From Nocardia sp. BSTN01 (GTDB taxonomy: Bacteria > Actinomycetota > Actinomycetes > Mycobacteriales > Mycobacteriaceae), in assembly GCF_015354405.1 (NCBI RefSeq), contig NZ_JADKYP010000010.1:62001-126000 (forward strand): a DNA stretch of 64,000 nucleotides, written 5' to 3'. A program made the position numbers and the translations under genes. Under the pieces are notes generated by a model. That model was not told where the DNA came from and searched no databases. It saw nothing but the letters and a program-made list of their open reading frames with translations. Shown here piece after piece: positions 17,273 through 25,126 of the stretch (the stretch's first letter is position 1; each line of letters begins with the position of its first letter).

Positions 17273-18709
17273 CTACCGTTCGTGCTTGTGCCGCAGGCCA
17301 TTGCCCAAGGCGACGGCCGCGGCCAGCCACGCCCCGACGCTCAGCACCGCGAAGCTGATCACGTAGGCGTGCAGCGACGGCACGCCGGTGTGGCCGATGG
17401 TGAGAGCGCTCAGAATCGAGGCCGTGATCGCGCCCGCGATACTGCCGCCTGCGGTGCGCACCAGTGAGTTTATCCCACTGGCGATTCCGCTCTCGCTCAT
17501 CGGAACATGCTGGACGGCAAGGGTTCCCAGTGCGGCGTAGCCGATACCGAAGCCGATGCCCTGCAGCGTATTCGAGATGACCATGTCGTAGCCGTGTGCA
17601 TTGGACAGCGCCAGCCATCCGGTCGCCGCGCCGGCGAAGGCCGCGCCGATGGCCAGGGTGAAGGCGGGTCCGATGCGCGCGACGATGCGCCCGGTGCGGA
17701 AGGAGAAGAAGGTCATCAGCACCGAGCTGGGAATGCCGTAGAGACCCACGGCCAGGACCGACCCGGACAGGCCGTAACCGACCTTGTCGGCGGGGGTCTG
17801 CACGAAGTTCGAGATCAGGGTGAAGGAGCCGAACATCGCGAAGCCCAGCAGCGCCGAGGCCATATTGGCCGACAGCGAGCGCGGGCCGACGAGCAGCGGC
17901 AGACGCACCAGCGGCTGCGCGACCTTGCGCTCCACCAGCACCCACACCACGGCCAGCACGGCGGCCGCGGCGAACAGGCCGATCACGCTGGTCTCCCCCC
18001 ACCCCCAGCGCGGCCCCTCGCTGATGGCCAGTAGCAGGCACACCAGCAGACCGGCGAGCAGGACCGCGCCCAGATAGTCCGGCTGCCCGCCGTGGCGCTG
18101 CCCCACATCCTTGGCGCTCACGCCGACCAGGACGGTGGCGAGCACGGCCAGCACCGCGGTCATCCAGAACACCGGATGCGGATCGGTGGTCTTGTCCGCG
18201 ATGACACCGGTCACCAGCATGCCGATGGTGCCGCCGACGCCCATGGTGCCGCTGATGACGCCGATCGCGGTGGTGAGCCGCTCGCGCGGGAAGGTGTCGC
18301 GAATGATGCCGATTCCCAGCGGAATCAGCGCCGACGACGTGCCCTGCAGCGCCCGGCCGACGATGTAGACGCCCAGCGAACTCGCCAGCGCGCAGACCAC
18401 CGAACCGATTATCAGCAGTCCCATGCAGAACATCACCATGCGCTTCTTGCCGTACATGTCGCCGAAGCGTGAAAGCAGCGGTGTGGCAACGGCTCCGGTG
18501 AGCAGCGCGGCGGTGAACAACCACGTGACACCCGCCACATCGGTGTGCAGTTGCCCGATCAGCCTGGGCAGCAACGGAATGACCACGGTCTGCTGCAGTG
18601 AGACCACGAGTCCGGCCGCGCACAGCGCCAGCAGTGTCAAGACCAGGTGCGCCGGCGCACCGGTGTCGGAATCGGTTCCGGTGGATCGGCCGGTGACGGT
18701 CGACGTCAT
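17273..18709 (-). CDS. MFS drug-efflux transporter, DHA2 (EmrB/QacA) family, 14 helices
   Basis: A 478-residue proton-coupled antiporter. Helix 1 begins VLTLLALCAAGLVVSLQQTV. Motif A is SRFGDMYGKKR, and the motif C region GVISGTMGVGGTIGMLVTG defines export-type MFS proteins. About 14 hydrophobic segments follow to the short basic tail GNGLRHKHER. It exports an unknown drug or metabolite. AGGGAA lies seven bases before ATG 18709. It is divergent from a MarR regulator across 60 bases containing a 24-bp palindrome, so it is very probably repressed by it. Its 3' end is duplicated, in decayed form, at 14370-14440. Confidence 0.9.
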   Translation of the reverse strand: MTSTVTGRSTGTDSDTGAPAHLVLTLLALCAAGLVVSLQQTVVIPLLPRLIGQLHTDVAGVTWLFTAALLTGAVATPLLSRFGDMYGKKRMVMFCMGLLIIGSVVCALASSLGVYIVGRALQGTSSALIPLGIGIIRDTFPRERLTTAIGVISGTMGVGGTIGMLVTGVIADKTTDPHPVFWMTAVLAVLATVLVGVSAKDVGQRHGGQPDYLGAVLLAGLLVCLLLAISEGPRWGWGETSVIGLFAAAAVLAVVWVLVERKVAQPLVRLPLLVGPRSLSANMASALLGFAMFGSFTLISNFVQTPADKVGYGLSGSVLAVGLYGIPSSVLMTFFSFRTGRIVARIGPAFTLAIGAAFAGAATGWLALSNAHGYDMVISNTLQGIGFGIGYAALGTLAVQHVPMSESGIASGINSLVRTAGGSIAGAITASILSALTIGHTGVPSLHAYVISFAVLSVGAWLAAAVALGNGLRHKHER

Positions 18710-18732
18710 CTGAAGTTCCCTATCTTTATACT

Positions 18733-18763
18733 TACCTAACTTAAGTAAGTTGGGTAGTAGGAT
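18733..18763. promoter_or_regulatory. MarR operator between the efflux gene and marR
   Basis: Bases 18733-18756 form a 24-bp palindrome with half-site TACC(C/T)AACTTA, 10 of 12 pairs matching. TAGGAT at 18758-18763 is the -10 of the MarR gene and ends six bases before its GTG. On the other strand an A+T-rich TATAAAGAT stretch (18722-18730) can serve the efflux gene, so one bound dimer would cover both promoters. Confidence 0.75.
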
Positions 18764-18769
18764 AACCCT

Positions 18770-19279
18770 GTGCCGCGTTCCGAAGGAAGCCCCGAATCGG
18801 TGGTCGACGCCGACTACATCGTGGAACTCGAGCGCGCCCTGACCCGGATCGCGCACCTGCTCACCCGGGCCAGACGACACGATCGCACCGTGGCCGCGGC
18901 CGGGGTGAATCTCGATCGCGCCAACGTGCCGCTGTTGCGAATGCTCGCCGACGCCGCGGAGCCCATGCGCATGGGTGAGCTCGCGGCCTGCCTGGATGTG
19001 GAGGCGCCGCACGTCACGCGCCAGATCCAGCGCCTGGAACGGTCCGGTTACGTCGACCGGGTGACCGATCCCGAAGACCGCCGGGCGCAGCGGGTGCGCA
19101 TCACCGACGAGGGCCGGGCCACCGTCGACGCGATCCGCGCGGTGAGCCGCCGTCACATGCGCGACGCGCTGGCGGAGTGGTCGACCGAGGATCTGCGTCA
19201 GCTCGCCGCGCTCAACCACCGCATGGTCGACGCGTTTCTCGACAATGCCGAGCGCACCGACGCCTTCGGGCGGCGATGA
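18770..19279 (+). CDS. MarR-family transcriptional regulator
   Basis: A 169-residue MarR protein. The winged helix-turn-helix (about residues 50-115) contains NVPLLRMLADAAEPMRMGEL, the recognition helix APHVTRQIQRLERSGYV and the wing DPEDRRAQRVRITDEG. It is expected to bind the palindrome in the divergent promoter and to release the MFS efflux gene on binding a ligand, thereby also controlling itself. GTG 18770 follows a -10 hexamer by six bases and has no Shine-Dalgarno sequence, so the message is likely leaderless. Confidence 0.9.
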   Translation: MPRSEGSPESVVDADYIVELERALTRIAHLLTRARRHDRTVAAAGVNLDRANVPLLRMLADAAEPMRMGELAACLDVEAPHVTRQIQRLERSGYVDRVTDPEDRRAQRVRITDEGRATVDAIRAVSRRHMRDALAEWSTEDLRQLAALNHRMVDAFLDNAERTDAFGRR

Positions 19280-19285
19280 AGCTCG

Positions 19286-19603
19286 TCAGCGCTCCTTGCG
19301 GTCGATCCGGATGGTGACGTCCGGCCACGGCGGATTCCGCACCACCGCGATCAAGGACAGTGTCGTCGCCACCAAGCCGACGAAGATGCCCAGGAGCGCG
19401 ATGGCGGTGTCGTCGGTGACGGCGTGCCAGCCGGTCTTGCCGTCCTCGATGACGAACACGCCCAGCGGCCGGGCGCGGCGGAACTTTCCGCCGGGGCGCG
19501 TCACCGGGATGACCGTCGCGCCTTCGGGGGTCTGGTACGGCGTCCCGTAGATCGCCGAATCATCGCCCACCGCAGGCAGATCGAACCGCTCCCGAACCGT
19601 CAT
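19286..19603 (-). CDS. GerW/YtfJ-like domain protein with a C-terminal membrane helix
   Basis: A 105-residue protein. Residues 1-50 (AIYGTPYQTPEGATVIPVTR and the Gly-Arg-rich stretch after it) resemble the GerW/YtfJ sporulation-protein core, whose hallmark is GxP, a DG-like turn and a VIPV strand. Residues about 68-88 (AIALLGIFVGLVATTLSLIAVV) form one membrane helix. GGAAGGGG lies ahead of ATG 19603. Homologues in non-sporulating actinobacteria have no established function. It converges on marR with a 6-base gap. The assignment rests on motif likeness only. Confidence 0.6.
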   Translation of the reverse strand: MTVRERFDLPAVGDDSAIYGTPYQTPEGATVIPVTRPGGKFRRARPLGVFVIEDGKTGWHAVTDDTAIALLGIFVGLVATTLSLIAVVRNPPWPDVTIRIDRKER

Positions 19604-19739
19604 ATCGACCCCTTCCGGCTGCCGTGCCGCGCTCGCGGCACCACCGAGCCCTGCGGGCCACTCTAGTCCGTCACCCGGGCTGGGAGGCGGCGTGCGTCCA
19701 CGTTGCCGCGAGCACGCACCGCTCACCGTCGACAAACCG

Positions 19740-19775
19740 GAAGCGGCCCGCAGCACATGTGCCGCGGGCCGCTTC
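19740..19775 (-). terminator. Terminator of the transhydrogenase operon
   Basis: A long GC-rich inverted repeat, with outer arms GAAGCGGCCCGC and GCGGGCCGCTTC and inner arms GCAC/GTGC, lies 18 bases after the pntB stop. It lacks a long U-tract, as many actinobacterial terminators do. Confidence 0.7.
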
Positions 19776-19793
19776 GGGACGAACCTACGCTCG

Positions 19794-21206
19794 TTACAGC
19801 GCTTTGAGTTCCTCGGTGACGGCTCCGACGGACTTCTTGGCGTCGCCGAACAGCATGGAGGTGTGGTCGGCGTAGAACAGCGGGTTGTCGATGCCGGCGA
19901 AGCCGGAGTTCATCGACCGCTTCAGCACGATCACGCTCTTGGCCTGGTCGACGTTGAGCACCGGCATGCCGTAGATCGGGCTCGAGGAGTCCTCACGCGC
20001 GGCGGGGTTGGTGACGTCGTTGGCGCCGATCACCAACGCCACATCGGTGCGCGAGAATTCGCCGTTGATGTCGTCCATTTCCTTGAGCGCGTCGTAGGAG
20101 ACCTCGGCCTCGGCCAGCAGCACGTTCATGTGGCCGGGCATACGACCCGCAACCGGATGGATGGCGTATTTGACCTCGACACCCTTGGCTTCCAGCAGCG
20201 AGGCCATCTCCTTCACGGCGTGCTGGGCCTGCGCGACGGCCATACCGTAGCCGGGCACCACGATCACCTGGTTGGCGTAGGCCATCTGGATCGCGGCATC
20301 GGCGGCACTGGTGGCCTTGGCCTGCTTCTGTTCACCGTCACCGGCAGCCGCGGCACCGCCGCCACCACCGAAACCACCCGCGACGATGGCCGGGATGGAC
20401 CGGTTCATGGCCTTGGCCATCAGGTTGGTCAGGATGGTGCCCGACGCGCCGACGATCATGCCGGCCACGATCATTGCGGTGTTGTTCAACGCCAGACCGG
20501 CCGCCGCGGCCGACAGACCGGTCAGCGCGTTCAGCAGCGAGATCACCACGGGCATGTCCGCGCCACCGATCGGCAGCACGACCATCAGGCCCAGCACGGC
20601 GGCCAGCACCAGCAGCAGCACCATCCACCACCACGGCGCACCGTCGCGGGTGGCGCCGATACCGATCACCACGGCGGAAGCGATCGCACCCAGGGCCAGC
20701 AGCAGGTTGACCGGCTGCTGCAGTTTGCCGAGTCCGATCGGGCGGCCGGGCAAAATCTCCTGCAGCTTGCCGAACGCGATCAGCGAGCCCCAGAACGAGA
20801 TCGAACCGATGATCGCCGCGAACAGCGAACCGATCACGATGTGCACGGTGGGCTGTTCGTGCAGCGAGGAGAAACCGTCGCTGTTGAGGAATTCCGACCA
20901 CGCGATCAACGCGACCGTGCCACCACCGACACCGTTGAACGCGGCCACCAGCTGCGGCATCGCGGTCATCTTGGTGAACCGCGCGGGCGGAACACCCAGC
21001 GCCACACCGACAACCAGGCCCGCGATGATGATGATCCAGTTCGAGGTATCACGGATGGAGATGAACGTCGCGATTACCGCGATGCCCATACCCACCGCCG
21101 CGATCCAGTTACCACGCACCGCGGTCTTGGGCCCGGTCAAGCCCATCAGACCGTAGATGAACAGCGAGAACGCGACGATGTAAAGGATATTGACCAGATT
21201 GTCCAT
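19794..21206 (-). CDS. pntB: NAD(P) transhydrogenase subunit beta
   Basis: A 470-residue membrane subunit of the proton-translocating transhydrogenase, which drives hydride transfer from NADH to NADP+ with the proton gradient. About nine N-terminal helices carry the proton path (residues 1-255). The C-terminal NADP(H)-binding domain dIII has VIVVPGYGMAVAQAQHAV near residue 310, HPVAGRMPGHMNVLLAEA near 350 and the GANDVTNPAA motif near 410. Length agrees with PntB. It lies three bases after pntA2 in the three-gene operon pntA1-pntA2-pntB, the split alpha arrangement seen in mycobacteria and Rhodospirillum. Confidence 0.97.
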   Translation of the reverse strand: MDNLVNILYIVAFSLFIYGLMGLTGPKTAVRGNWIAAVGMGIAVIATFISIRDTSNWIIIIAGLVVGVALGVPPARFTKMTAMPQLVAAFNGVGGGTVALIAWSEFLNSDGFSSLHEQPTVHIVIGSLFAAIIGSISFWGSLIAFGKLQEILPGRPIGLGKLQQPVNLLLALGAIASAVVIGIGATRDGAPWWWMVLLLVLAAVLGLMVVLPIGGADMPVVISLLNALTGLSAAAAGLALNNTAMIVAGMIVGASGTILTNLMAKAMNRSIPAIVAGGFGGGGGAAAAGDGEQKQAKATSAADAAIQMAYANQVIVVPGYGMAVAQAQHAVKEMASLLEAKGVEVKYAIHPVAGRMPGHMNVLLAEAEVSYDALKEMDDINGEFSRTDVALVIGANDVTNPAAREDSSSPIYGMPVLNVDQAKSVIVLKRSMNSGFAGIDNPLFYADHTSMLFGDAKKSVGAVTEELKAL

Positions 21207-21209
21207 CGG

Positions 21210-21527
21210 TTACTTACCCGCCTTCTCACCCGCAGCGGGCTTCTTGCCCTTGAACATCCCCAGCATCCGGTCGGTCACCACGAAACCACCGACCACGTTC
21301 AGCGTTCCGAACACCACCGCGACGAACAGGATGATCTGCGTGATCACCGACGGATGCTCGACCTTGCCGAGGGTGACCAGGGCACCCAGCACCACGATGC
21401 CGTGAATGGCGTTGGTGCCCGACATCAGCGGGGTGTGCAAGGTGTTGGGCACCTTGGAGATCACCGCGAAACCCACGAATCCGGACAGCACCAGAATCGC
21501 GATATTGGCCAAAAGCTCGGTATACAT
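21210..21527 (-). CDS. pntA2: NAD(P) transhydrogenase subunit alpha, membrane part
   Basis: A 105-residue protein that is the membrane part (dII) of a split alpha subunit, with hydrophobic segments LLANIAILVLSGFVGFAVI, TNAIHGIVVLGALVTLG and IILFVAVVFGTLNVVGGFVV. The conserved NTLHTPLMSGTNAIHG loop is present. The start ATG shares one base with the stop of pntA1 (TGATG at 21527), so the genes are coupled. The Lys/Ala-rich tail after residue 92 is variable in the family. Confidence 0.95.
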   Translation of the reverse strand: MYTELLANIAILVLSGFVGFAVISKVPNTLHTPLMSGTNAIHGIVVLGALVTLGKVEHPSVITQIILFVAVVFGTLNVVGGFVVTDRMLGMFKGKKPAAGEKAGK

Positions 21528-22693
21528 CAGCCCTGCTCCTCGGAGTCGGCGGGACGGCTCGGCGCACCGGCCACACAGGAATCGGCGAGCACCTGGTCAC
21601 CGAAATCGGGCTCGAGCCGGCCGTCTTTCAGCATCAGCTCCAGCAGCGCCGCAATATTCTTCGAGTACAGCTCCGAGGCGTGCTCGGGCATCGTCGCCGG
21701 CAGATTCAGCGGCGAGCAGATCGTGACACCGTGCTTGACCGCCGTCTTACCCGGTTCGGTCAGCTCGCAGTTGCCGCCGGTCTCCCCCGCCAGGTCGACG
21801 ATCACACTGCCGGGCTTCATTCCCTCCACGGCGGCGGCGGTCACCAGGCGCGGTGCGGGGCGACCCGGCACCAGCGCGGTGGTCACCACCACGTCGAAAC
21901 CCTTGATCGCATCCTCCAAAGCCTGCTGCTGCTGGGCCTTTTCGTCATCGGTCAACTCGCGGGCGTAACCACCCTCACCGGCCGCGTCGATACCCAGATC
22001 CAGCCACTGCGCGCCCACCGACCGCACCTGATCGGCCACCTCGGGCCGCACGTCGTATCCGGTGGTGCGCGCACCGAGACGCTTGGCGGTGGCCAGGGCC
22101 TGCAGACCCGCGACACCCACACCCAGCACCAGCACCGTCGCCGGCTTCACCGTGCCCGCCGCGGTGGTCAGCATCGGGAAGAACCGCGTCGACTCCGACG
22201 CCGCCAGCAGCACCGCCTTGTATCCGGCGACATTGGCCTGCGAGGACAGCGCGTCCATCACCTGCGCGCGCGAGATCCGCGGAATGGCCTCCACCGCGAA
22301 GGCCCGCACGCCCGCATCCTGTAGTGCGCCGATCTTGTTGTCCGCGTTGCGCGGAGCCAGGAATCCGATCAGCGTCTGGCCCTGCGACAGCTTGGCGATC
22401 TCGGCGTCGTTGGGCGGGGCCACCTTCACCACGACCTCGGCCTGCCACGGATCACCGATCGTCGCGCCCGCGGCCTCGTAGGCTTCGTCCGGAATCAATG
22501 CCCCGACACCCGCGCCGGCCTCGACGACGACCTGCACACCCTGCTTCACCAGGCTCGGGATGATCTTCGGCACCAACGCGACGCGTCGTTCATCGGTGCC
22601 GGTCTCACGAACCACACCGACACGCGTGCGGTGCGACGTGCGACTGTCGTCGCCGGGCTGCGCGCCCTCGTTCGCGCCCTGCGTTGTCTCCAC
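21527..22693 (-). CDS. pntA1: NAD(P) transhydrogenase subunit alpha, NAD-binding part
   Basis: A 388-residue soluble NAD(H)-binding domain (dI). It contains RVGVVRETGTDERRVALVPK near the N-terminus, the GFLAPRNADNKI segment, the nucleotide fold VLVLGVGVAGLQALATAKRLGA near residue 172, VTTALVPGRPAPRLVT and SVIVDLAAE-like SVIVDLAGETGGNCE. It is related to alanine dehydrogenase, but the operon with pntA2 and pntB fixes the assignment. GTG 22693 has AAGGAAG about eight bases ahead. The first 20 residues form a polar extension. A perfect inverted repeat lies about 80 bases upstream. Confidence 0.95.
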   Translation of the reverse strand: METTQGANEGAQPGDDSRTSHRTRVGVVRETGTDERRVALVPKIIPSLVKQGVQVVVEAGAGVGALIPDEAYEAAGATIGDPWQAEVVVKVAPPNDAEIAKLSQGQTLIGFLAPRNADNKIGALQDAGVRAFAVEAIPRISRAQVMDALSSQANVAGYKAVLLAASESTRFFPMLTTAAGTVKPATVLVLGVGVAGLQALATAKRLGARTTGYDVRPEVADQVRSVGAQWLDLGIDAAGEGGYARELTDDEKAQQQQALEDAIKGFDVVVTTALVPGRPAPRLVTAAAVEGMKPGSVIVDLAGETGGNCELTEPGKTAVKHGVTICSPLNLPATMPEHASELYSKNIAALLELMLKDGRLEPDFGDQVLADSCVAGAPSRPADSEEQG

Positions 22694-22771
22694 TGGTCAA
22701 CTTCCTTACTTGTGACGGCAAGCTGGCCCCCTGATGTCCAGGTGGGCCGCCTGTTGGGTCTGGCCGAGCAG

Positions 22772-22791
22772 AACTTACTTTCCAGTAAGTT
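22772..22791. promoter_or_regulatory. Perfect inverted repeat between the divergent pnt operon and HIT gene
   Basis: AACTTACT (22772-22779) and AGTAAGTT (22784-22791) are perfect inverted repeats around a 4-base centre, in an A+T-rich pocket (22770-22800) of otherwise GC-rich DNA. The size and symmetry suit a TetR-type dimer site. It lies 79 bases before pntA1 and 152 bases before the HIT gene. No regulator gene adjoins it. Confidence 0.65.
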
Positions 22792-22942
22792 ACGAAATAA
22801 TTCTCGCAACTGTACCCGGCAGGTCGGTGAGATTCGTTGAGATCAACGTCACACCACACCACGCCTTTTCTCTCGAATGCCCGTTCACGCAGCACAGAAG
22901 CGGGGCTATGCCGACTGCGCCGTACGCCGTAATGTCTGCCGG

Positions 22943-23413
22943 GTGACTGGCTGCATCTTCTGCCGGATCGTCGCGGGCGACGCACCGGCGACGCGGATCT
23001 ACGAGGACGAGCGGGTGTACGCCTTCCTCGACATCCGGCCGATCACCCGGGGACACACCCTGGTGGTTCCGAAGAGCCATGCCGCCCACCTCGACGAACT
23101 CGACGCCGACCTGGGGGCGGATCTGTTCCGCGTGGGTCATCGCATCGCAAAGGCGTTGCGGCGCAGCGCCCTCGGTGCCGACGGCGCGAATCTCGTCCTC
23201 AACGACGGTAAGGCGGCCTTCCAGACAGTGCATCACGTCCACCTGCACGTGGTGCCGCGCCGCGGTGGTGACCTGTTCACCTTCGCCCGCGGCTTCCTGC
23301 TGCGGCGCCCGCACGATCCGGCGGCCACGGCGGCCGCGATCCGCACCGGGCTCGACCGGCTCGGCGCGGAGCCGGACCGACTCGATCCGACCGACAGGGA
23401 GACTCGTTCATGA
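22943..23413 (+). CDS. HIT-family nucleotide hydrolase/transferase
   Basis: A 156-residue histidine-triad protein. CIFCRIVAGDAPATRIYEDE opens the fold (residues 4-23) with the CxxC pair of a zinc site. FLDIRPITRGHTLVVPK follows, and the catalytic triad lies in VHHVHLHVVPR near residue 100. HIT proteins act on nucleoside phosphoramidates, dinucleoside polyphosphates or AMP conjugates, and the precise substrate is unknown. GTG 22943 lies seven bases after a -10-like TAATGT (22930-22935), suggesting a leaderless message. The stop overlaps the next start (ATGA at 23410). Confidence 0.9.
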   Translation: MTGCIFCRIVAGDAPATRIYEDERVYAFLDIRPITRGHTLVVPKSHAAHLDELDADLGADLFRVGHRIAKALRRSALGADGANLVLNDGKAAFQTVHHVHLHVVPRRGGDLFTFARGFLLRRPHDPAATAAAIRTGLDRLGAEPDRLDPTDRETRS

Positions 23414-24249
23414 GCACAGCCTCACTCGACCGCACCGAACTGACCAGTGCGCTCTCCGACCAGTGGGATGCGCTGGCCGAGTTGACCGGCGGATTGGATG
23501 AGGACCGCTGGCGGCTGCCGTCAGCGCTGCCGGGCTGGACGGTCTTCGATGTGCTCGCTCACGTCATCGGCATCGAATCGATGCTGCTCGGCGAGCCGCT
23601 GCCCCACGTGGACAGCGATGTCCGCGCGTTCGGCCATGTCCGCAACGACACCGGGGCGCTGAACGAGATGTGGCTGGAATCGCTGCGGCCGCTGCGCGGT
23701 GACGAACTGCTGCAGCGGTTCACCGAAGTCACCGGCCGCCGCCGCGCCGCGCTGGCCGCCGTCGACGAGGCCGCCTGGGCCGCCGACATCCAGTCGCCGA
23801 TCGGAGTGGTGCCGTACGGCCGGTTCATGCGGGTGCGATTGTTCGACTGCTGGATGCATCAACTCGACATCACCGACGCACTCGGCGGCGAGGCGAAGGC
23901 CCTGGGTGTGGACGAGGGCGGGCGGCGCGCCGAGATCGCGCTGGACGAGATCGAACCCTTCCTCGGGCGCGTGGTGGTCAAGCGCGGCGGCGCGCCCGAC
24001 GGGTCCCGCATCACGATCGAGACCACCGGTCCGGTCGCCCGCACCGTGCACATTCGCGTCGATGGGCGCGCGGAAGTCGTTGCGGCCCTGGATGGTCCGG
24101 CCGATACCGTGATCCGGCTGGGGTCGGGTCTGTTCGCCCGCCTGTGCGGCGGACGCACCGCCGCCGCGGATCATCGCGACGAGATCGAGGTCGACGGCGA
24201 CCGGGAACTGGGTGAGCGGATCGCCGCGAATCTCGCGTTCACCATCTGA
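23410..24249 (+). CDS. DinB-like mycothiol-dependent enzyme, maleylpyruvate isomerase family
   Basis: A 279-residue protein of the TIGR03083-type actinobacterial family. The N-terminal DinB-like four-helix bundle contains LPGWTVFDVLAHVIGIESML (metal-ligand His near residue 52), a region near 95-110 and RLFDCWMHQLDIT (His near 155). The C-terminal MDMPI-type domain follows from about 190. Related enzymes use mycothiol with a bound metal as cofactor, consistent with an actinomycete. The substrate is unknown. It is translationally coupled to the HIT gene by an ATGA overlap and followed after 6 bases by a peptidase E homologue. Confidence 0.82.
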   Translation: MSTASLDRTELTSALSDQWDALAELTGGLDEDRWRLPSALPGWTVFDVLAHVIGIESMLLGEPLPHVDSDVRAFGHVRNDTGALNEMWLESLRPLRGDELLQRFTEVTGRRRAALAAVDEAAWAADIQSPIGVVPYGRFMRVRLFDCWMHQLDITDALGGEAKALGVDEGGRRAEIALDEIEPFLGRVVVKRGGAPDGSRITIETTGPVARTVHIRVDGRAEVVAALDGPADTVIRLGSGLFARLCGGRTAAADHRDEIEVDGDRELGERIAANLAFTI

Positions 24250-24255
24250 TTCGCC

Positions 24256-24906
24256 GTGCGACTCTTCCTGTCCAGCTACCGCTTCGGCGCCCACTACGAC
24301 CGGTTCGCCGAACTGGTCGGCGGCCCGGGGCCGATCGCGGTGATTCCGAACGCCTGCGACGCCTGGCCGTCCGCCTGGTCCGGCGCGGTAACCAGCGATC
24401 TGGTTCCCCTGCGGCGCAGCGGATTTCGGCCCGAGGTGGTCGATCTGCGCGATTACCTCGGCCGCCCCGCCGCGTTGGAGCAGGTGCTGCGCGGATATCC
24501 GGCGCTCTGGGTCCGCGGCGGCAACACCTTCGTCCTGCGGGCCCAATTCGCCCGCAGCGCAGCCGATCTCGTGCTGCGCGAGTTGCTGGCCGAGGACGCG
24601 CTGGCCTACACCGGTTACAGCGCGGGCGCCTGCCTGCTGACGCCCGACCTGCACGGCCTCGAGGACGCCGACGATCCGGCCGAGGTGCGGGCCGCCTGCG
24701 GTATCGATCCGCGCTGGGACGGACTGGGGGTGGTGGACCGGGCGATCGTGCCGCATGTGGATTCTCCCGGCACCGATCCGGACGGGCACGGCACCCGCCT
24801 GGCCGCGCGCTTACGCGCGGCGGGAACGCCACACTGGGCGCTGACCGACGACGATGCCGTCGTGGTCGACGGTGAACGCACCGAGATGCTGACCGCAGGC
24901 ACCTGA
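24256..24906 (+). CDS. Peptidase E-like protein (S51 family)
   Basis: A 216-residue protein of the peptidase E/cyanophycinase fold. It begins MRLFLSSYRFG. The nucleophile elbow is YTGYSAGAC (Ser near residue 123), preceded by ALWVRGGNTFVLRAQF, the usual Gly-Gly-Asn-Thr loop. VVDRAIVPHVDSPG carries the His of the catalytic set. Peptidase E cleaves Asp-Xaa dipeptides in E. coli, and the substrate here is not known. GTG 24256 lies 6 bases after the preceding stop, so it probably ends the HIT-DinB-peptidase transcript. Confidence 0.8.
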   Translation: MRLFLSSYRFGAHYDRFAELVGGPGPIAVIPNACDAWPSAWSGAVTSDLVPLRRSGFRPEVVDLRDYLGRPAALEQVLRGYPALWVRGGNTFVLRAQFARSAADLVLRELLAEDALAYTGYSAGACLLTPDLHGLEDADDPAEVRAACGIDPRWDGLGVVDRAIVPHVDSPGTDPDGHGTRLAARLRAAGTPHWALTDDDAVVVDGERTEMLTAGT

Positions 24907-24964
24907 CATCGCGCCCGTCGACCGGCGAACTCGCTCACCCGAGCGTGACACCCGTTCGCTCACG

Positions 24965-25114
24965 GTGGCCGACACGTGCGATCCGGTGACCGACGCCTGT
25001 GGCGCCGGACATCCCGAGGCGGCCGAGCGATCCTATGCCGCAATGGCTTTCGCCGGCGAGTCGCTCACCACCGATCTCGCCGGCCTCGGGCGGGAGATGG
25101 CCGCGCGCCGTTAG
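24965..25114 (+). CDS. Possible 49-residue ORF or gene remnant, unknown
   Basis: GTG 24965 to TAG 25112-25114 encodes about 49 residues with strongly GC-biased third positions and an alpha-helical ending (SYAAMAFAGESLTTDL and GLGREMAARR), which looks like genuine coding DNA. The frame stays open upstream into the peptidase E gene without a convincing start, and no ribosome-binding site was found. It may be the surviving 3' end of a lost gene. No family was recognised. Confidence 0.2.
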   Translation: MADTCDPVTDACGAGHPEAAERSYAAMAFAGESLTTDLAGLGREMAARR

Positions 25115-25126
25115 CGAGCCTCGGGC

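Noticed and set aside
19692-21968. A 758-codon plus-strand frame antisense to pntB and pntA
   Set aside because: The His/Asp/Arg-rich translation is a shadow of the conserved pnt genes.
24907-25126. Repeated CGCTCAC words after the peptidase E gene
   Set aside because: Only short chance-level repeats in GC-rich DNA, with no symmetry or regular spacing.
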